DNA from: Candidatus Homeothermus arabinoxylanisolvens
GTDB taxonomy: Bacteria; Bacteroidota; Bacteroidia; Bacteroidales; Muribaculaceae
Direction: 5' to 3'
DNA: 36,670 bases
Assembly (NCBI GenBank): GCA_001689405.1
Contig: LUJO01000059.1
Span: 1-36,670 of the forward strand
The position numbers and the translations under genes were made by a program. The notes below the pieces were generated by a model. That model was not told the DNA's origin and searched no databases. It saw only the letters and a program-made list of their open reading frames with translations. This document shows positions 16,021-24,753 of this stretch, piece by piece. Numbering within the stretch: the first letter of the stretch is position 1; the number at the start of each line of letters is the position of its first letter.

Positions 16021-17568
16021 GTAGTTGAAAGTGCTGCCCCATGAGGCGCGGTCGAGGTTGCGGTAGCTGACTGCCTCCGACATGTGGCGGGGGAGTATGG
16101 GCTCGCTGCCGTCGAGGTCGGCGATTGTGCGGGCCACTTTCAGTATGCGGTCATAGGCGCGGGCGCTCATGTCGAAGCGCTTCATGGCGTTGCGTACTAT
16201 GTCCATGCACGACTTGTCGAGCGTCACGTGCTTTTCAAGCAGCCGGGTGTTCATCTGGGCGTTGCAGTATATAGACTTCTCGCCGGCAAAGCGCCTCGAC
16301 TGCATGGCACGGGCACGGATGACCCGTTCCCTGATGGCCGCGCTCGGCTCACCGCGCTGCATGGTCGAAAGCTCCTCGAACGGCACCGGCATTATCTCGA
16401 CCTGAATGTCGATGCGGTCCATCAACGGACCCGATATGCGGTTAAGGTATTTCTGCACCTGTCCGGGAGCGCAGGTACACTCCTTTGCAGGATGATTGTA
16501 GTAACCGCACGGACACGGATTCATCGAAGCCACCAACATGAATCCCGCCGGATAATCAATCGAATACTTGGCCCTCGACACTGTTATGTGCCGGTCCTCA
16601 AGCGGCTGCCTCATGACCTCAAGCACCGAACGTGAAAATTCGGGAAACTCGTCAAGAAACAGCACCCCGTTGTGGGCCAGCGATATCTCGCCGGGCATGG
16701 GATTGGCTCCGCCACCGACAAGAGCCACCGGCGATATGGTATGATGGGGCGCCCGGAACGGACGCTGCGTCATCAACCGCGAACCGCTCTTCAACTTTCC
16801 GGCCACGGAATGTATTTTGGTCGTCTCAAGCGCCTCCTGAAGGGTAAGCGGAGGCAATATCGACGGCAATCGCTTAGCCATCATGGACTTGCCTGACCCG
16901 GGAGCACCCACGAGCAGTATGTTGTGGCCGCCGGCACAAGCCACCTCAAAGGCTCGCTTGACATTGTCCTGCCCCTTGACCTCGGCAAAGTCAAGGTCAA
17001 AGGCGGTGACGGCCCGGCTAAATTCCTCGCGTGTATTAACAACCGTGGGAGCCAGAGGCATCTCCCCGTTAAGAAACTTCACAACCTGAACAAGGCTCTC
17101 GACGCCGTAAACGTCTATGTTGTTGACCACCGCAGCCTCGGTGACATTGTCCTTAGGCACTATCATGCCCTTATAACCGAGCTGACGGGCCTTTATAGCC
17201 ATAGGCAGTACTCCGCGTATGGGCAGCACCGTGCCGTCAAGCGACAGCTCACCCATGATGAGATAATCATCGAGATTACGACAGGCCAGCTGCTCCGAGG
17301 CGGCAAGTATGGCAAGACTTATGGGCAGGTCATAGGCCGCGCCCTCCTTCTTCACGTCGGCCGGCGACATGTTTATGACCACCGAACGGCGCGGAAACTC
17401 CAGCCCCGACTGCTTCAGGGCCGACCTCACTCGCTGATAGCTCTCTTTGACCGCCGTATCGGGCAGACCTACAAGATTGAACGACGCGCCTATCTCCACG
17501 GCTACCTCTATAGTGACTATTATGGCGTCAATGCCCTGCACCGCGGCTCCGTAAGTCTTTATAAGCAT
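15991..17568 (-). CDS. comM: ComM/YifB family AAA+ ATPase (Mg-chelatase-like)
   Basis: ComM is a hexameric helicase that promotes branch migration when incoming DNA is integrated during natural transformation; homologues are widespread. The protein has 525 residues. An N-terminal Lon-protease-like domain (about 1-170, with GLPDTAVKESYQRVRSAL) is followed by the AAA+ core, Walker A GAPGSGKS (221-228), Walker B VLFLDE (302-307) and a zinc-type cysteine set Cys352, Cys354, Cys364, Cys366. A C-terminal Mg-chelatase domain reaches SYRNLDRASW. After this conserved end comes a low-complexity tail, KANKTNRTN, encoded by the 9-bp repeat that also provides the stop codon. The gene has its own -7 element upstream and is divergent from the MATE gene. 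Confidence 0.93.
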   Translation of the reverse strand: MLIKTYGAAVQGIDAIIVTIEVAVEIGASFNLVGLPDTAVKESYQRVRSALKQSGLEFPRRSVVINMSPADVKKEGAAYDLPISLAILAASEQLACRNLDDYLIMGELSLDGTVLPIRGVLPMAIKARQLGYKGMIVPKDNVTEAAVVNNIDVYGVESLVQVVKFLNGEMPLAPTVVNTREEFSRAVTAFDLDFAEVKGQDNVKRAFEVACAGGHNILLVGAPGSGKSMMAKRLPSILPPLTLQEALETTKIHSVAGKLKSGSRLMTQRPFRAPHHTISPVALVGGGANPMPGEISLAHNGVLFLDEFPEFSRSVLEVMRQPLEDRHITVSRAKYSIDYPAGFMLVASMNPCPCGYYNHPAKECTCAPGQVQKYLNRISGPLMDRIDIQVEIMPVPFEELSTMQRGEPSAAIRERVIRARAMQSRRFAGEKSIYCNAQMNTRLLEKHVTLDKSCMDIVRNAMKRFDMSARAYDRILKVARTIADLDGSEPILPRHMSEAVSYRNLDRASWGSTFNYKANKTNRTN

Positions 17569-17602
17569 AGGATTATGATTTTAGTGTAACGATGGTTTTT
17601 CA

Positions 17603-17610
17603 CAAAGATA
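17603..17610 (-). promoter_or_regulatory. -7 element (TATCTTTG) for comM
   Basis: Exact TAnnTTTG on the minus strand, 34 bp before the ATG at 17568. A TTTG-like box lies only 12 bp further (17623-17626), too close for a standard -33. Confidence 0.5.
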
Positions 17611-17689
17611 ATCAACTTTTTTCAAATAAGGGCGTGACATCAAGTAATTTGTAAGCATCCGCAGCCATCGGCCGCATCGACGCAGTATT

Positions 17690-17720
17690 TTTGCCATGTC
17701 GCGGTATTTGAGTAACTTTG
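17690..17720 (+). promoter_or_regulatory. Consensus promoter for the MATE transporter
   Basis: TTTG at 17690-17693, 19-bp spacer, TAACTTTG at 17713-17720, both boxes exact. Predicted start near 17727 gives a leader of about 13 nt before the ATG at 17740. Confidence 0.8.
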
Positions 17721-17739
17721 TACTCTTAATTTCAATATT

Positions 17740-19086
17740 ATGAAACAGGTCTGGAGAAAATATCGCGAAAATTATGCCGCCATCATCAAGCTCGGTGTGC
17801 CTATACTTATAGGTCAGCTCGGCATGATTGTTGTTGCCTTTGCCGACAATATAATGGTAGGGCGCTATTCGACGGAAGCGCTCGCATCAGCCTCGTTTGT
17901 CAACAACGTGTTCAACGTAGCCACATTTGCCTGTCTCGGATTCACCTACGGACTCACCCCCCTTATCGGCGCGCTATTCTCGCAAAAACGGTTTGACACC
18001 ATCGGCGCCATGATACGCAACGGCGTGCTGGTCAACATAATATTCTCGTTGCTCGTATCGGCCATAATGGGTGTCATATGGCTCAATCTTGACCAGCTCG
18101 GGCAGCCCGAGGAGCTTATGCCCCTCATACGCCCCTATTACCTTATAGTGCTGTGCGGCATGGTGCCCGTGGCGCTCTTCAATGTATTCGCACAATGGCT
18201 CTTCGCCATAAACCGCACCGCGCTGCCCATGTGGATAATACTTGCATCAAACCTCTGCAACATCATAGGCAACTACATGCTCATATACGGACATTGGGGA
18301 TGTCCCGAACTCGGCCTTATCGGAGCCGGCTACAGCACACTGTTTGCCCGCGTGCTCTGCCCGGTGGCGGTCATACTCATATTTTTCTGCGCCAAGCGCT
18401 TCCGTATGTACCGCGACGGCTTCGTCAATTCCTCGCTGTCATCGCTCACCATAGGACAGATCAACCGCACGTCATGGCCTGTGGCGCTCCAGATGACATT
18501 TGAGTCGGGCTCGTTCACCATTGCCGCCGTCATGGCCGGATGGCTCGGCGCCATAAGCCTCGCGGCGTTTCAGATAATAGTCATCACCGGCACACTCGGC
18601 TTCTGCATATACTACAGCATGGGGTCGGCCGTATCGGTACTCGTATCCAACGCAGCCGGGCTCGGCGACCGCACCGGCATGAGGCGCACCGCCTTTGCCG
18701 GCTACCACATCATGCTCGCTCTGGCCACCCTGTCGTCGCTCATCTTCATTTTCTTTGAAGAGGACATGATACACGCCTTCACCGAGGACCCCGAAGTGAT
18801 AGCAGCCACAATGGTGCTCATAGTGCCGCTCGTGCTATACCAGCTCGGCGACGCCACACAGATAAACTTCGCCAACGCACTGCGCGGCACCTCGCATGTG
18901 ATGCCCATGATATGGATAGCCTTTGTATGCTACATTGTGGCAGGCATACCGGCCACCTACCTTCTGGCCTTCACCGCAGGTCTTGGCACATACGGCATAA
19001 TACTCAGTTTTTCGGTAAGTCTGTTCATGGCCGCGGCCCTGTTTCTGTACTTTTTCATGAAATCCACACGTGAAAAAGCCTCATGA
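17740..19086 (+). CDS. MATE-family multidrug/Na+ (H+) antiporter
   Basis: Inner-membrane efflux protein of 448 residues with about twelve hydrophobic helices in two similar halves, the normal size for NorM-type MATE pumps. Family-like parts include the first helix IIKLGVPILIGQLGMIVVAFADNIMVG (membrane segment with the acidic Asp) and the equivalent helix in the second half, PVALQMTFESGSFTIAAVMAGWLGA. MATE proteins expel cationic drugs or metabolites in exchange for Na+ or H+; the substrate here is not predictable. It has its own consensus promoter and is probably a single-gene unit, because a separate promoter precedes the next gene. Confidence 0.93.
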   Translation: MKQVWRKYRENYAAIIKLGVPILIGQLGMIVVAFADNIMVGRYSTEALASASFVNNVFNVATFACLGFTYGLTPLIGALFSQKRFDTIGAMIRNGVLVNIIFSLLVSAIMGVIWLNLDQLGQPEELMPLIRPYYLIVLCGMVPVALFNVFAQWLFAINRTALPMWIILASNLCNIIGNYMLIYGHWGCPELGLIGAGYSTLFARVLCPVAVILIFFCAKRFRMYRDGFVNSSLSSLTIGQINRTSWPVALQMTFESGSFTIAAVMAGWLGAISLAAFQIIVITGTLGFCIYYSMGSAVSVLVSNAAGLGDRTGMRRTAFAGYHIMLALATLSSLIFIFFEEDMIHAFTEDPEVIAATMVLIVPLVLYQLGDATQINFANALRGTSHVMPMIWIAFVCYIVAGIPATYLLAFTAGLGTYGIILSFSVSLFMAAALFLYFFMKSTREKAS

Positions 19087-19108
19087 CCGTGTCGTCATGC
19101 TTAAATTT
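19082..19108 (+). terminator. Weak hairpin with T-rich tail after the MATE gene
   Basis: Six-base inverted repeat CATGAC/GTCATG (19082-19087 and 19094-19099) overlapping the stop codon, followed by an AT-rich stretch with five Ts at 19106-19110. Short stem, so tentative. Confidence 0.3.
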
Positions 19109-19142
19109 TTCATATACCTGCTTATTGCAATACAAATTTCAT

Positions 19143-19150
19143 TATCTTTG
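19143..19150 (+). promoter_or_regulatory. -7 element (TATCTTTG) for the DUF4254-GT9-ruvB block; sets the DUF4254 start
   Basis: Exact TAnnTTTG. A TTG lies at 19125-19127 with a short 15-bp spacer. A GTG start at 19150 would lie within this element, so the ATG at 19177 is preferred. Confidence 0.55.
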
Positions 19151-19176
19151 TGAAATGTAATACAAAATTTTTATTT

Positions 19177-19785
19177 ATGGATTTTGCAAAAGACAGTTAT
19201 CGGATATTTGAGGAAACGACCGCTCTGTATCATGACTACGACAATGTGGACGCAAAAGTGGACAATCCCTACAAGGAGGGCTCTATAGAGCACACGCTCT
19301 TCGCCAAAAACTGGATTGACGCCGTACAATGGCATCTTGAGGACATAATACGCGACCCCGCTATCGATCCGGTGGAGGCACTTGCTCTCAAGCGCCGTAT
19401 CGACCGCTCCAATCAGGACCGCACCGATATGGTGGAGGAGCTCGACACTTACTTCCGCGAGAAGTACAGCGACGTAGTGCCCTGCGCCGAAGCCACGATA
19501 AATACCGAAAGTCCGGCATGGGCCCTCGACCGACTGTCTATACTCGCTCTGAAAATATATCATATGCAGGCCGAGGTGGCCCGCGACGACGCGTCGGCGG
19601 AGCATATAGCCAAGTGCCGCGCAAAACTCGACGTACTCACCGAACAGCGCGCCGACCTCATCAGCGCCATCGACCGGCTGCTTGACGATATAGCCGCAGG
19701 TAAAAAATACATGAAGGTGTACCGTCAGATGAAAATGTACAACGACCCGGCCACCAATCCGGTACTCTATGGCCAGAAACAATAA
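19177..19785 (+). CDS. DUF4254 family protein of unknown function
   Basis: A soluble, largely helical 202-residue protein starting MDFAKDSYRIFEETTALYHD. I recognise the family (DUF4254), which is known from Bacteroidota; its biochemical role is not established as far as I know. Features visible are a conserved-looking N-terminal helix, KNWIDAVQWHLEDIIRDP with a His-x-Glu-Asp, an RRIDRSNQDRTDMVEELD helix, and a heptad-like C-terminal half (AEVARDD to LLDDIAAG). No signal peptide or membrane segment. The last 17 bases overlap the following GT9 gene, so the two are translated together. This suggests a role linked to surface-sugar transfer, which is inference. Confidence 0.8.
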   Translation: MDFAKDSYRIFEETTALYHDYDNVDAKVDNPYKEGSIEHTLFAKNWIDAVQWHLEDIIRDPAIDPVEALALKRRIDRSNQDRTDMVEELDTYFREKYSDVVPCAEATINTESPAWALDRLSILALKIYHMQAEVARDDASAEHIAKCRAKLDVLTEQRADLISAIDRLLDDIAAGKKYMKVYRQMKMYNDPATNPVLYGQKQ

Positions 19786-20833
19786 CCTGCCCAAAAACGT
19801 TCTTGTCGCCCGCTTCTCGGCCCTCGGCGACGTGGCCATGACCATACCCGTGGTCTACTCGGTATGCCGCTGCAATCCGGGCACACGCTTCATATTCATA
19901 ACCAAACCCGGGCAGACATCCATGTTTGTCAATCCGCCCGAGAACCTGACGGTAATCGGCATAGACGTCAAGCAATACCGCACTTTAGGCGATTACTGCC
20001 GCCTGCTGAAGGAGCTCCGCCGCGATTATGACATAGACGCCTTCGCCGACCTGCACGGCGTACTCCGCACCTACATGCTCCGCGCCGCCTGCATGCTGCA
20101 AGGCATACGGTGCCGGTCGATACGTAAGGGGCGCCGCCACAAGCGCGCCCTCACACGTCCGCGCAACAAGGTCATGCTTCCGCTCATATCGTCAAGGGCG
20201 CGTTACCGCGAGGTGTTCTTCAACTTCGGCTTCGCCCTCGAAGAAAAATTCACAAGTCTCTACGACAACGGCAAGGCAGACCCGACGATATTCGCCTCCG
20301 TCACTCCGCCCAAGAAAGAGAACGAAAAATGGGTGGGTATAGCGCCGTTTGCCAAGCACAAAGGCAAGATATATCCTCCGGAACTGATGGAAAAAGTCAT
20401 TGACGAACTTACAAAGCGCGAAGATATAAGGATATTTCTTTTCGGCGGCGGCGAAGAGGAAAGCCGCATACTCGGCGAATGGGCCGCAAAATACCCGCAT
20501 GTGAAGAACCTTGCCGATAAAAGACACGGATTTCCGGTGGAGCTGGCGCTGCTGAGCCATCTTGACACCATGGTATCGATGGACTCGGCCAACATGCACT
20601 TGGCCTCACTTGTAGGCGTACGTGTGGTGAGCATATGGGGCGCCACACACCCCTACTGCGGCTTCAAAGGCTTCAAACAGCGCGAGAGCGACATCGTGCA
20701 GCTGCCCATGACATGCCGCCCCTGCTCCGTGTTCGGCAACAAACCGTGCAGCCGCGGCGACTATTACTGCCTCGCCGGCCTCCCTCCCCAGATTATTGTT
20801 ACAAAAGTCAATTCCATCCTTGACGGACAATGA
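19769..20833 (+). CDS. Glycosyltransferase family 9 (heptosyltransferase-like)
   Basis: GT9 enzymes transfer ADP-heptose or related sugars in the cytoplasm during LPS core assembly. This 354-residue protein begins with the usual NVLVARFSALGDVAMTIPVV, has DAFADLHGVLRTYML in the N-terminal half, and VGIAPFAKHKGKIYPPELM plus MDSANMHLASLVGVRVVSIWGATHP in the C-terminal donor-binding half. A Cys-rich end (CRPCSVFGNKPC) is seen in many Bacteroidota homologues. It overlaps the DUF4254 gene by 17 bp and ruvB by 4 bp (ATGA). Acceptor and exact sugar cannot be assigned; lipid A-core or a short oligosaccharide is the likely target. Confidence 0.9.
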   Translation: MARNNNLPKNVLVARFSALGDVAMTIPVVYSVCRCNPGTRFIFITKPGQTSMFVNPPENLTVIGIDVKQYRTLGDYCRLLKELRRDYDIDAFADLHGVLRTYMLRAACMLQGIRCRSIRKGRRHKRALTRPRNKVMLPLISSRARYREVFFNFGFALEEKFTSLYDNGKADPTIFASVTPPKKENEKWVGIAPFAKHKGKIYPPELMEKVIDELTKREDIRIFLFGGGEEESRILGEWAAKYPHVKNLADKRHGFPVELALLSHLDTMVSMDSANMHLASLVGVRVVSIWGATHPYCGFKGFKQRESDIVQLPMTCRPCSVFGNKPCSRGDYYCLAGLPPQIIVTKVNSILDGQ

Positions 20834-21861
20834 CAGAAGAAGACTTCGATATACGCAACTCACAGACCGGCTACGACCGCGACAAAGACATAGAAAAGGC
20901 CCTGCGCCCATCTGAATTTGACTCATTCAGCGGGCAGGACAAGGTCGTCGACAACCTTCAGGTATTTGTGGCCGCGGCAAAACTGCGCGGCGAGTCGCTC
21001 GACCACGTACTGCTGCACGGCCCTCCCGGACTCGGAAAGACAACTCTGTCGCAGATCATAGCCAACGAACTCGGAGTGGGCATAAAGATAACCTCCGGAC
21101 CGGTGCTCGACAAGCCCGGTGACTTGGCCGGCATACTTACCTCGCTCGAAGAGAACGACGTGCTGTTCATCGACGAGATACACCGGCTAAGCCCCGTGGT
21201 AGAGGAGTATCTGTACTCCGCCATGGAGGATTACCGCATCGACATAATGATCGACAAGGGTCCCGGAGCCCGGTCGGTACAGCTGTCGCTGTCACCGTTC
21301 ACTCTCATAGGCGCCACAACGCGCAGCGGACTCCTCACCTCGCCCCTGCGTGCGCGCTTCGGCATAAACTGCCACCTCGAGTACTACGACCACGAGGTGC
21401 TTGAACGAATAGTGCTGCGCTCGGCCGGCCTGCTGAATGTAAAATGCACGGCTGAAGCCGCCCACGAGATAGCTCTACGCAGCCGAGGCACCCCGCGTAT
21501 AGCCAACGCCCTGCTGCGCCGTGTGCGCGACTTCGCGCAGGTAAAAGGCAGCGGCATAATAGAGCCTGAGATAGCGCGTTACGCTCTCGAAGCGCTCAAC
21601 ATAGACCGTTATGGCCTTGATGAGATTGACAACAAGATACTTACAACGATAATAACCAAATTCAAAGGCGGCCCGGTAGGCCTCAACACCATAGCCACGG
21701 CCCTCGGCGAAGACCCCGGCACAATCGAGGAGGTATATGAACCGTTCCTGATAAAGGAGGGCTTCATAAAACGCACTCCGCGCGGCCGTGAAGTGACGGA
21801 GCTGGCCTACATGCACCTCGGCCACGGCACGGAAGGACGCTCCGGGTCATTATTCGGTTAA
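20830..21861 (+). CDS. ruvB: Holliday junction branch-migration helicase RuvB
   Basis: AAA+ motor that with RuvA drives Holliday-junction migration during recombinational repair. Its 343 residues match the family length. The start MTEEDFDIRN overlaps the GT9 stop by four bases. Walker A is GPPGLGKTT (64-72), Walker B is VLFIDEIHR (111-119), the sensor-1 segment is LIGATTRSGLLTSPLRARFG, and the winged-helix DNA-binding end includes GGPVGLNTIATALGED and EPFLIKEGFIKRTPRGR. It lies between two envelope-glycan genes. ruvA and ruvC are not in the window. Confidence 0.98.
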   Translation: MTEEDFDIRNSQTGYDRDKDIEKALRPSEFDSFSGQDKVVDNLQVFVAAAKLRGESLDHVLLHGPPGLGKTTLSQIIANELGVGIKITSGPVLDKPGDLAGILTSLEENDVLFIDEIHRLSPVVEEYLYSAMEDYRIDIMIDKGPGARSVQLSLSPFTLIGATTRSGLLTSPLRARFGINCHLEYYDHEVLERIVLRSAGLLNVKCTAEAAHEIALRSRGTPRIANALLRRVRDFAQVKGSGIIEPEIARYALEALNIDRYGLDEIDNKILTTIITKFKGGPVGLNTIATALGEDPGTIEEVYEPFLIKEGFIKRTPRGREVTELAYMHLGHGTEGRSGSLFG

Positions 21862-21883
21862 AACTTATTTTTACGTTTCAGCG

Positions 21884-23371
21884 ATGGCAGGAGTAAAAAG
21901 TTTGGCAAAGGACACAGCCATCTACGGCTTGAGCAGCATAGTTGGACGCTTTCTCAACTGGTGTCTCGTGCCGTTGTACACCAACATGTTTCCCGCCGCA
22001 CAGTACGGCGTGGTCACCTATATATACACCGTCGTGGCCTTTGCGCTCATAATACTTACATACGGCATGGAGACCGGATTTTTCCGTTTCGCCAACCATG
22101 ACCGCTACGACAATCCCGACGAGGTATACTCCACCTCGCTCGTATCGCTCGGAGTGACATCGACGGTCTTTTTCGCACTCACGCTTATCTTCCTGCGCCC
22201 GATAAGCGACGCCCTCAACTGCGCCGGCCACGAGTCATACATCTGGCTTATGGCTCTTGCCGTAGCTGTCGACGCATATACCTCCATACCCTTCGCTTAC
22301 CTCCGCTTCAGGAAGCGCCCCATACGGTTTGCCACTCTGAAACTGCTTAACATAGGGCTCAACATAGGGCTCAACCTGTTTTTCATACTGCTGTGTCCAT
22401 GGCTCTGGACACGATGCCCCGAAACGATATCTTGGTTCTACGACCCCGGCTACGGCATAGGCTACATATTCTTGGCCAATCTCATAACCTCGGCCCTGAT
22501 GCTTGTACTGCTGCTTCCCGACACACTGTCGGTGCCGCTCGTGTTCAACGGCCGCTTACTCAAGGAGATGCTGCGCTACTCATCGCCGTTTCTCATACTC
22601 GGCATAGCCGGTATAATGAACCAGACAGTCGACAAGCTGCTGCTGCCGGTGCTTATATCGGACAAGGCCGAAGCCATGACTGAACTCGGTATATACGGCG
22701 CCAACTACAAGATAGCCGTAGTGATGGTCATGTTCATTCAGGCGTTCCGATACGCTTACGAACCGTTTATATTCGCACAGAACAAGGAGAAAGGGGCCGA
22801 CAAGCTCCAAGCCTACAGCGACGCCATGAAGTACTTCCTCATCTTCGCTCTGTTCATTTTCCTCGGCGTCATGTTCTACCTCGACATAATAAAGTACTTC
22901 ATATCGCCGGCCTACTTCTCGGGCCTCAAGGTAGTGCCCGTAATCATGCTCGCCGAGCTGTTTTTCGGCATATTCTTCAACCTGTCGCTGTGGTATAAAC
23001 TCACCGACCGCACACAATGGGGCGCATGGTTCTCTCTGCTCGGCGCGGCCATCACTGTCACGCTCAACATAGTGCTCGTGCCCCGGCTGGGCTACATGGG
23101 CTGCGCATGGGCCGCACTCACCTGCTACGGCGTCATGATGCTTGCAAGCTACTTTGTAGGGCGCTCCGTATACCCCATAGACTACAACATACCCCGCCTG
23201 CTCTTCTACTGTCTGGTGGCTGCAGTGCTGTATGCCGTCGCCATGTTTGTCGATTTTCATGCCGAATGGGCCAACCTTATGTTCCGTACATTGTTACTAA
23301 TTATATATATGGGCATTGTATGTCGGAGGGAACATATCACAATTAAACAACTCATCCGCATAAGACGATGA
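21884..23371 (+). CDS. Polysaccharide/oligosaccharide flippase (MOP superfamily)
   Basis: A 495-residue inner-membrane protein with about fourteen hydrophobic helices, as in Wzx-type flippases that move lipid-linked sugars across the membrane. It begins GVKSLAKDTAIYGLSSIVGRFLNWCLVPLYT, the usual first amphipathic segment and helix. A 12-bp tandem duplication at 22349-22372 encodes a repeated NIGL within a membrane helix. It starts 22 bp after ruvB and overlaps the DUF389 gene by four bases (ATGA). With GT9 and GT4 nearby, it probably exports a surface glycan; the identity of that glycan is unknown. Confidence 0.9.
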   Translation: MAGVKSLAKDTAIYGLSSIVGRFLNWCLVPLYTNMFPAAQYGVVTYIYTVVAFALIILTYGMETGFFRFANHDRYDNPDEVYSTSLVSLGVTSTVFFALTLIFLRPISDALNCAGHESYIWLMALAVAVDAYTSIPFAYLRFRKRPIRFATLKLLNIGLNIGLNLFFILLCPWLWTRCPETISWFYDPGYGIGYIFLANLITSALMLVLLLPDTLSVPLVFNGRLLKEMLRYSSPFLILGIAGIMNQTVDKLLLPVLISDKAEAMTELGIYGANYKIAVVMVMFIQAFRYAYEPFIFAQNKEKGADKLQAYSDAMKYFLIFALFIFLGVMFYLDIIKYFISPAYFSGLKVVPVIMLAELFFGIFFNLSLWYKLTDRTQWGAWFSLLGAAITVTLNIVLVPRLGYMGCAWAALTCYGVMMLASYFVGRSVYPIDYNIPRLLFYCLVAAVLYAVAMFVDFHAEWANLMFRTLLLIIYMGIVCRREHITIKQLIRIRR

Positions 23372-24753
23372 AAAATATTGACCTTCATACGTTGAAGACA
23401 AAACTGTTCGGTTACTTTGACCTGAACGGTTATCTTATCCCGCAGGCCGACGCCGAAGCAGTCATAAGAGAAGGTGTGTCGTTTCGCGGCATCAACATCA
23501 TCATACTTATAGTAGCCATATTCATAGCGTCGCTCGGCCTTAACGTCAACTCCACCGCGGTCATCATAGGCGCCATGCTTATATCGCCGCTCATGGGTCC
23601 TATCATCGGCATAGGGCTTGCGGTAGGCATACATGACTTCGACCTCATCAAGCGCTCCTTCCGCAACCTTATGATGGCTACGATATTCAGTGTGGCCACA
23701 TCATGCGTGTACTTCCTTATATCTCCCGTCAACGAGGGCCACAGCGAACTGCTGGCACGTACCTCGCCCACCATCTACGACGTATTCATCGGCTTCTTCG
23801 GCGGTGCGGCCGGCATACTTGCCATAGGCAGCAAAATCAAGGGCAACGTCATTCCCGGTGTGGCCATAGCCACCGCCCTTATGCCTCCGCTCTGTACCGT
23901 AGGCTACGGCATAGCCACCCTGCAGCTGCACTACTTTCTGGGAGCGCTGTATCTGTTTTTCATCAACTCGGTATTCATAGCCTGCGCCACGACCGTCGGG
24001 GTGAAGCTGATGAAGTACCATCCAAAGGACTTCTCCAATCCACAGAGGGCACACAAAGTGCGCAACGTGGTGTACGCCATAGCTATTCTGACCATGATAC
24101 CCGCAGGCTATCTTACGGTTATCATGTATCAGGAGAACAAATTCATGTCTAACTGCGACCGCTTTGTAGAGCAGGAGTGTGACTTCGACGGCACTCAGGT
24201 ACTCAGTCACAAGGCAATGATTAAAAACGGCCGGAAATCGCTCACCGTATCGCTTGTAGGACGTATACTTCCGCAAGATTCTCTGCTTCTGGCCCTTACC
24301 GACAAGTTGAATGACTTTCACCTTGCAGGCACCAAACTGCGCATCATACAGGGCGACAACTCTTCGAGCTTTGATGTTACCCAAGCCACGTCAAGCATGC
24401 TGCGCGACATGTATCAGGTGACACAATCGACCATAACACGCCAGCAGCAGATAATAGACTCGCTCCGCGCATCAACCGCTTTAATGGCGCGCAACGACAC
24501 TATGAGCGCCACCATATCGCCCGAAATAAAAGTGCTGTTTCCTCACGTAAAGGAGATTGCGATAACCCGAGGTATAGCCAGCGACATCGACACCCGACGT
24601 CTTGACACCATCAACGTGGCTCTTGTGGAGTACTCCGGCCCGATGACGGCGGCACAGACACAGAAATTCCGCGAATACCTCGAAGCGCGTCTGAACACTC
24701 GCCCCATAACCATACTGGCAAGCAAGTCGCTCGTCACCGAACCTGCGAAATAA
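23368..24753 (+). CDS. DUF389 family membrane protein
   Basis: Member of DUF389 (TIGR00341-like), a family of membrane proteins without assigned function. It has 461 residues. The membrane core (about 40-260) has the family blocks STAVIIGAMLISPLMGPIIG, GFFGGAAGILA, and GVAIATALMPPLCTVGYGIA followed by NSVFIACATTVGVKLM. The C-terminal 200 residues after about 260 are soluble, include a Gln-rich helix TQSTITRQQQIIDSLRAS, and probably fold in the periplasm. The start overlaps the flippase stop by four bases. The 3' end overlaps the convergent GT4 gene by 20 bp. A transport role is often suspected but not shown. Confidence 0.88.
   Translation: MKNIDLHTLKTKLFGYFDLNGYLIPQADAEAVIREGVSFRGINIIILIVAIFIASLGLNVNSTAVIIGAMLISPLMGPIIGIGLAVGIHDFDLIKRSFRNLMMATIFSVATSCVYFLISPVNEGHSELLARTSPTIYDVFIGFFGGAAGILAIGSKIKGNVIPGVAIATALMPPLCTVGYGIATLQLHYFLGALYLFFINSVFIACATTVGVKLMKYHPKDFSNPQRAHKVRNVVYAIAILTMIPAGYLTVIMYQENKFMSNCDRFVEQECDFDGTQVLSHKAMIKNGRKSLTVSLVGRILPQDSLLLALTDKLNDFHLAGTKLRIIQGDNSSSFDVTQATSSMLRDMYQVTQSTITRQQQIIDSLRASTALMARNDTMSATISPEIKVLFPHVKEIAITRGIASDIDTRRLDTINVALVEYSGPMTAAQTQKFREYLEARLNTRPITILASKSLVTEPAK

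Noticed and set aside
23017..23346. Alternative plus-strand frame (109 codons) inside the flippase
   Set aside because: Overlaps a well-supported membrane protein in another frame and shows no protein features.
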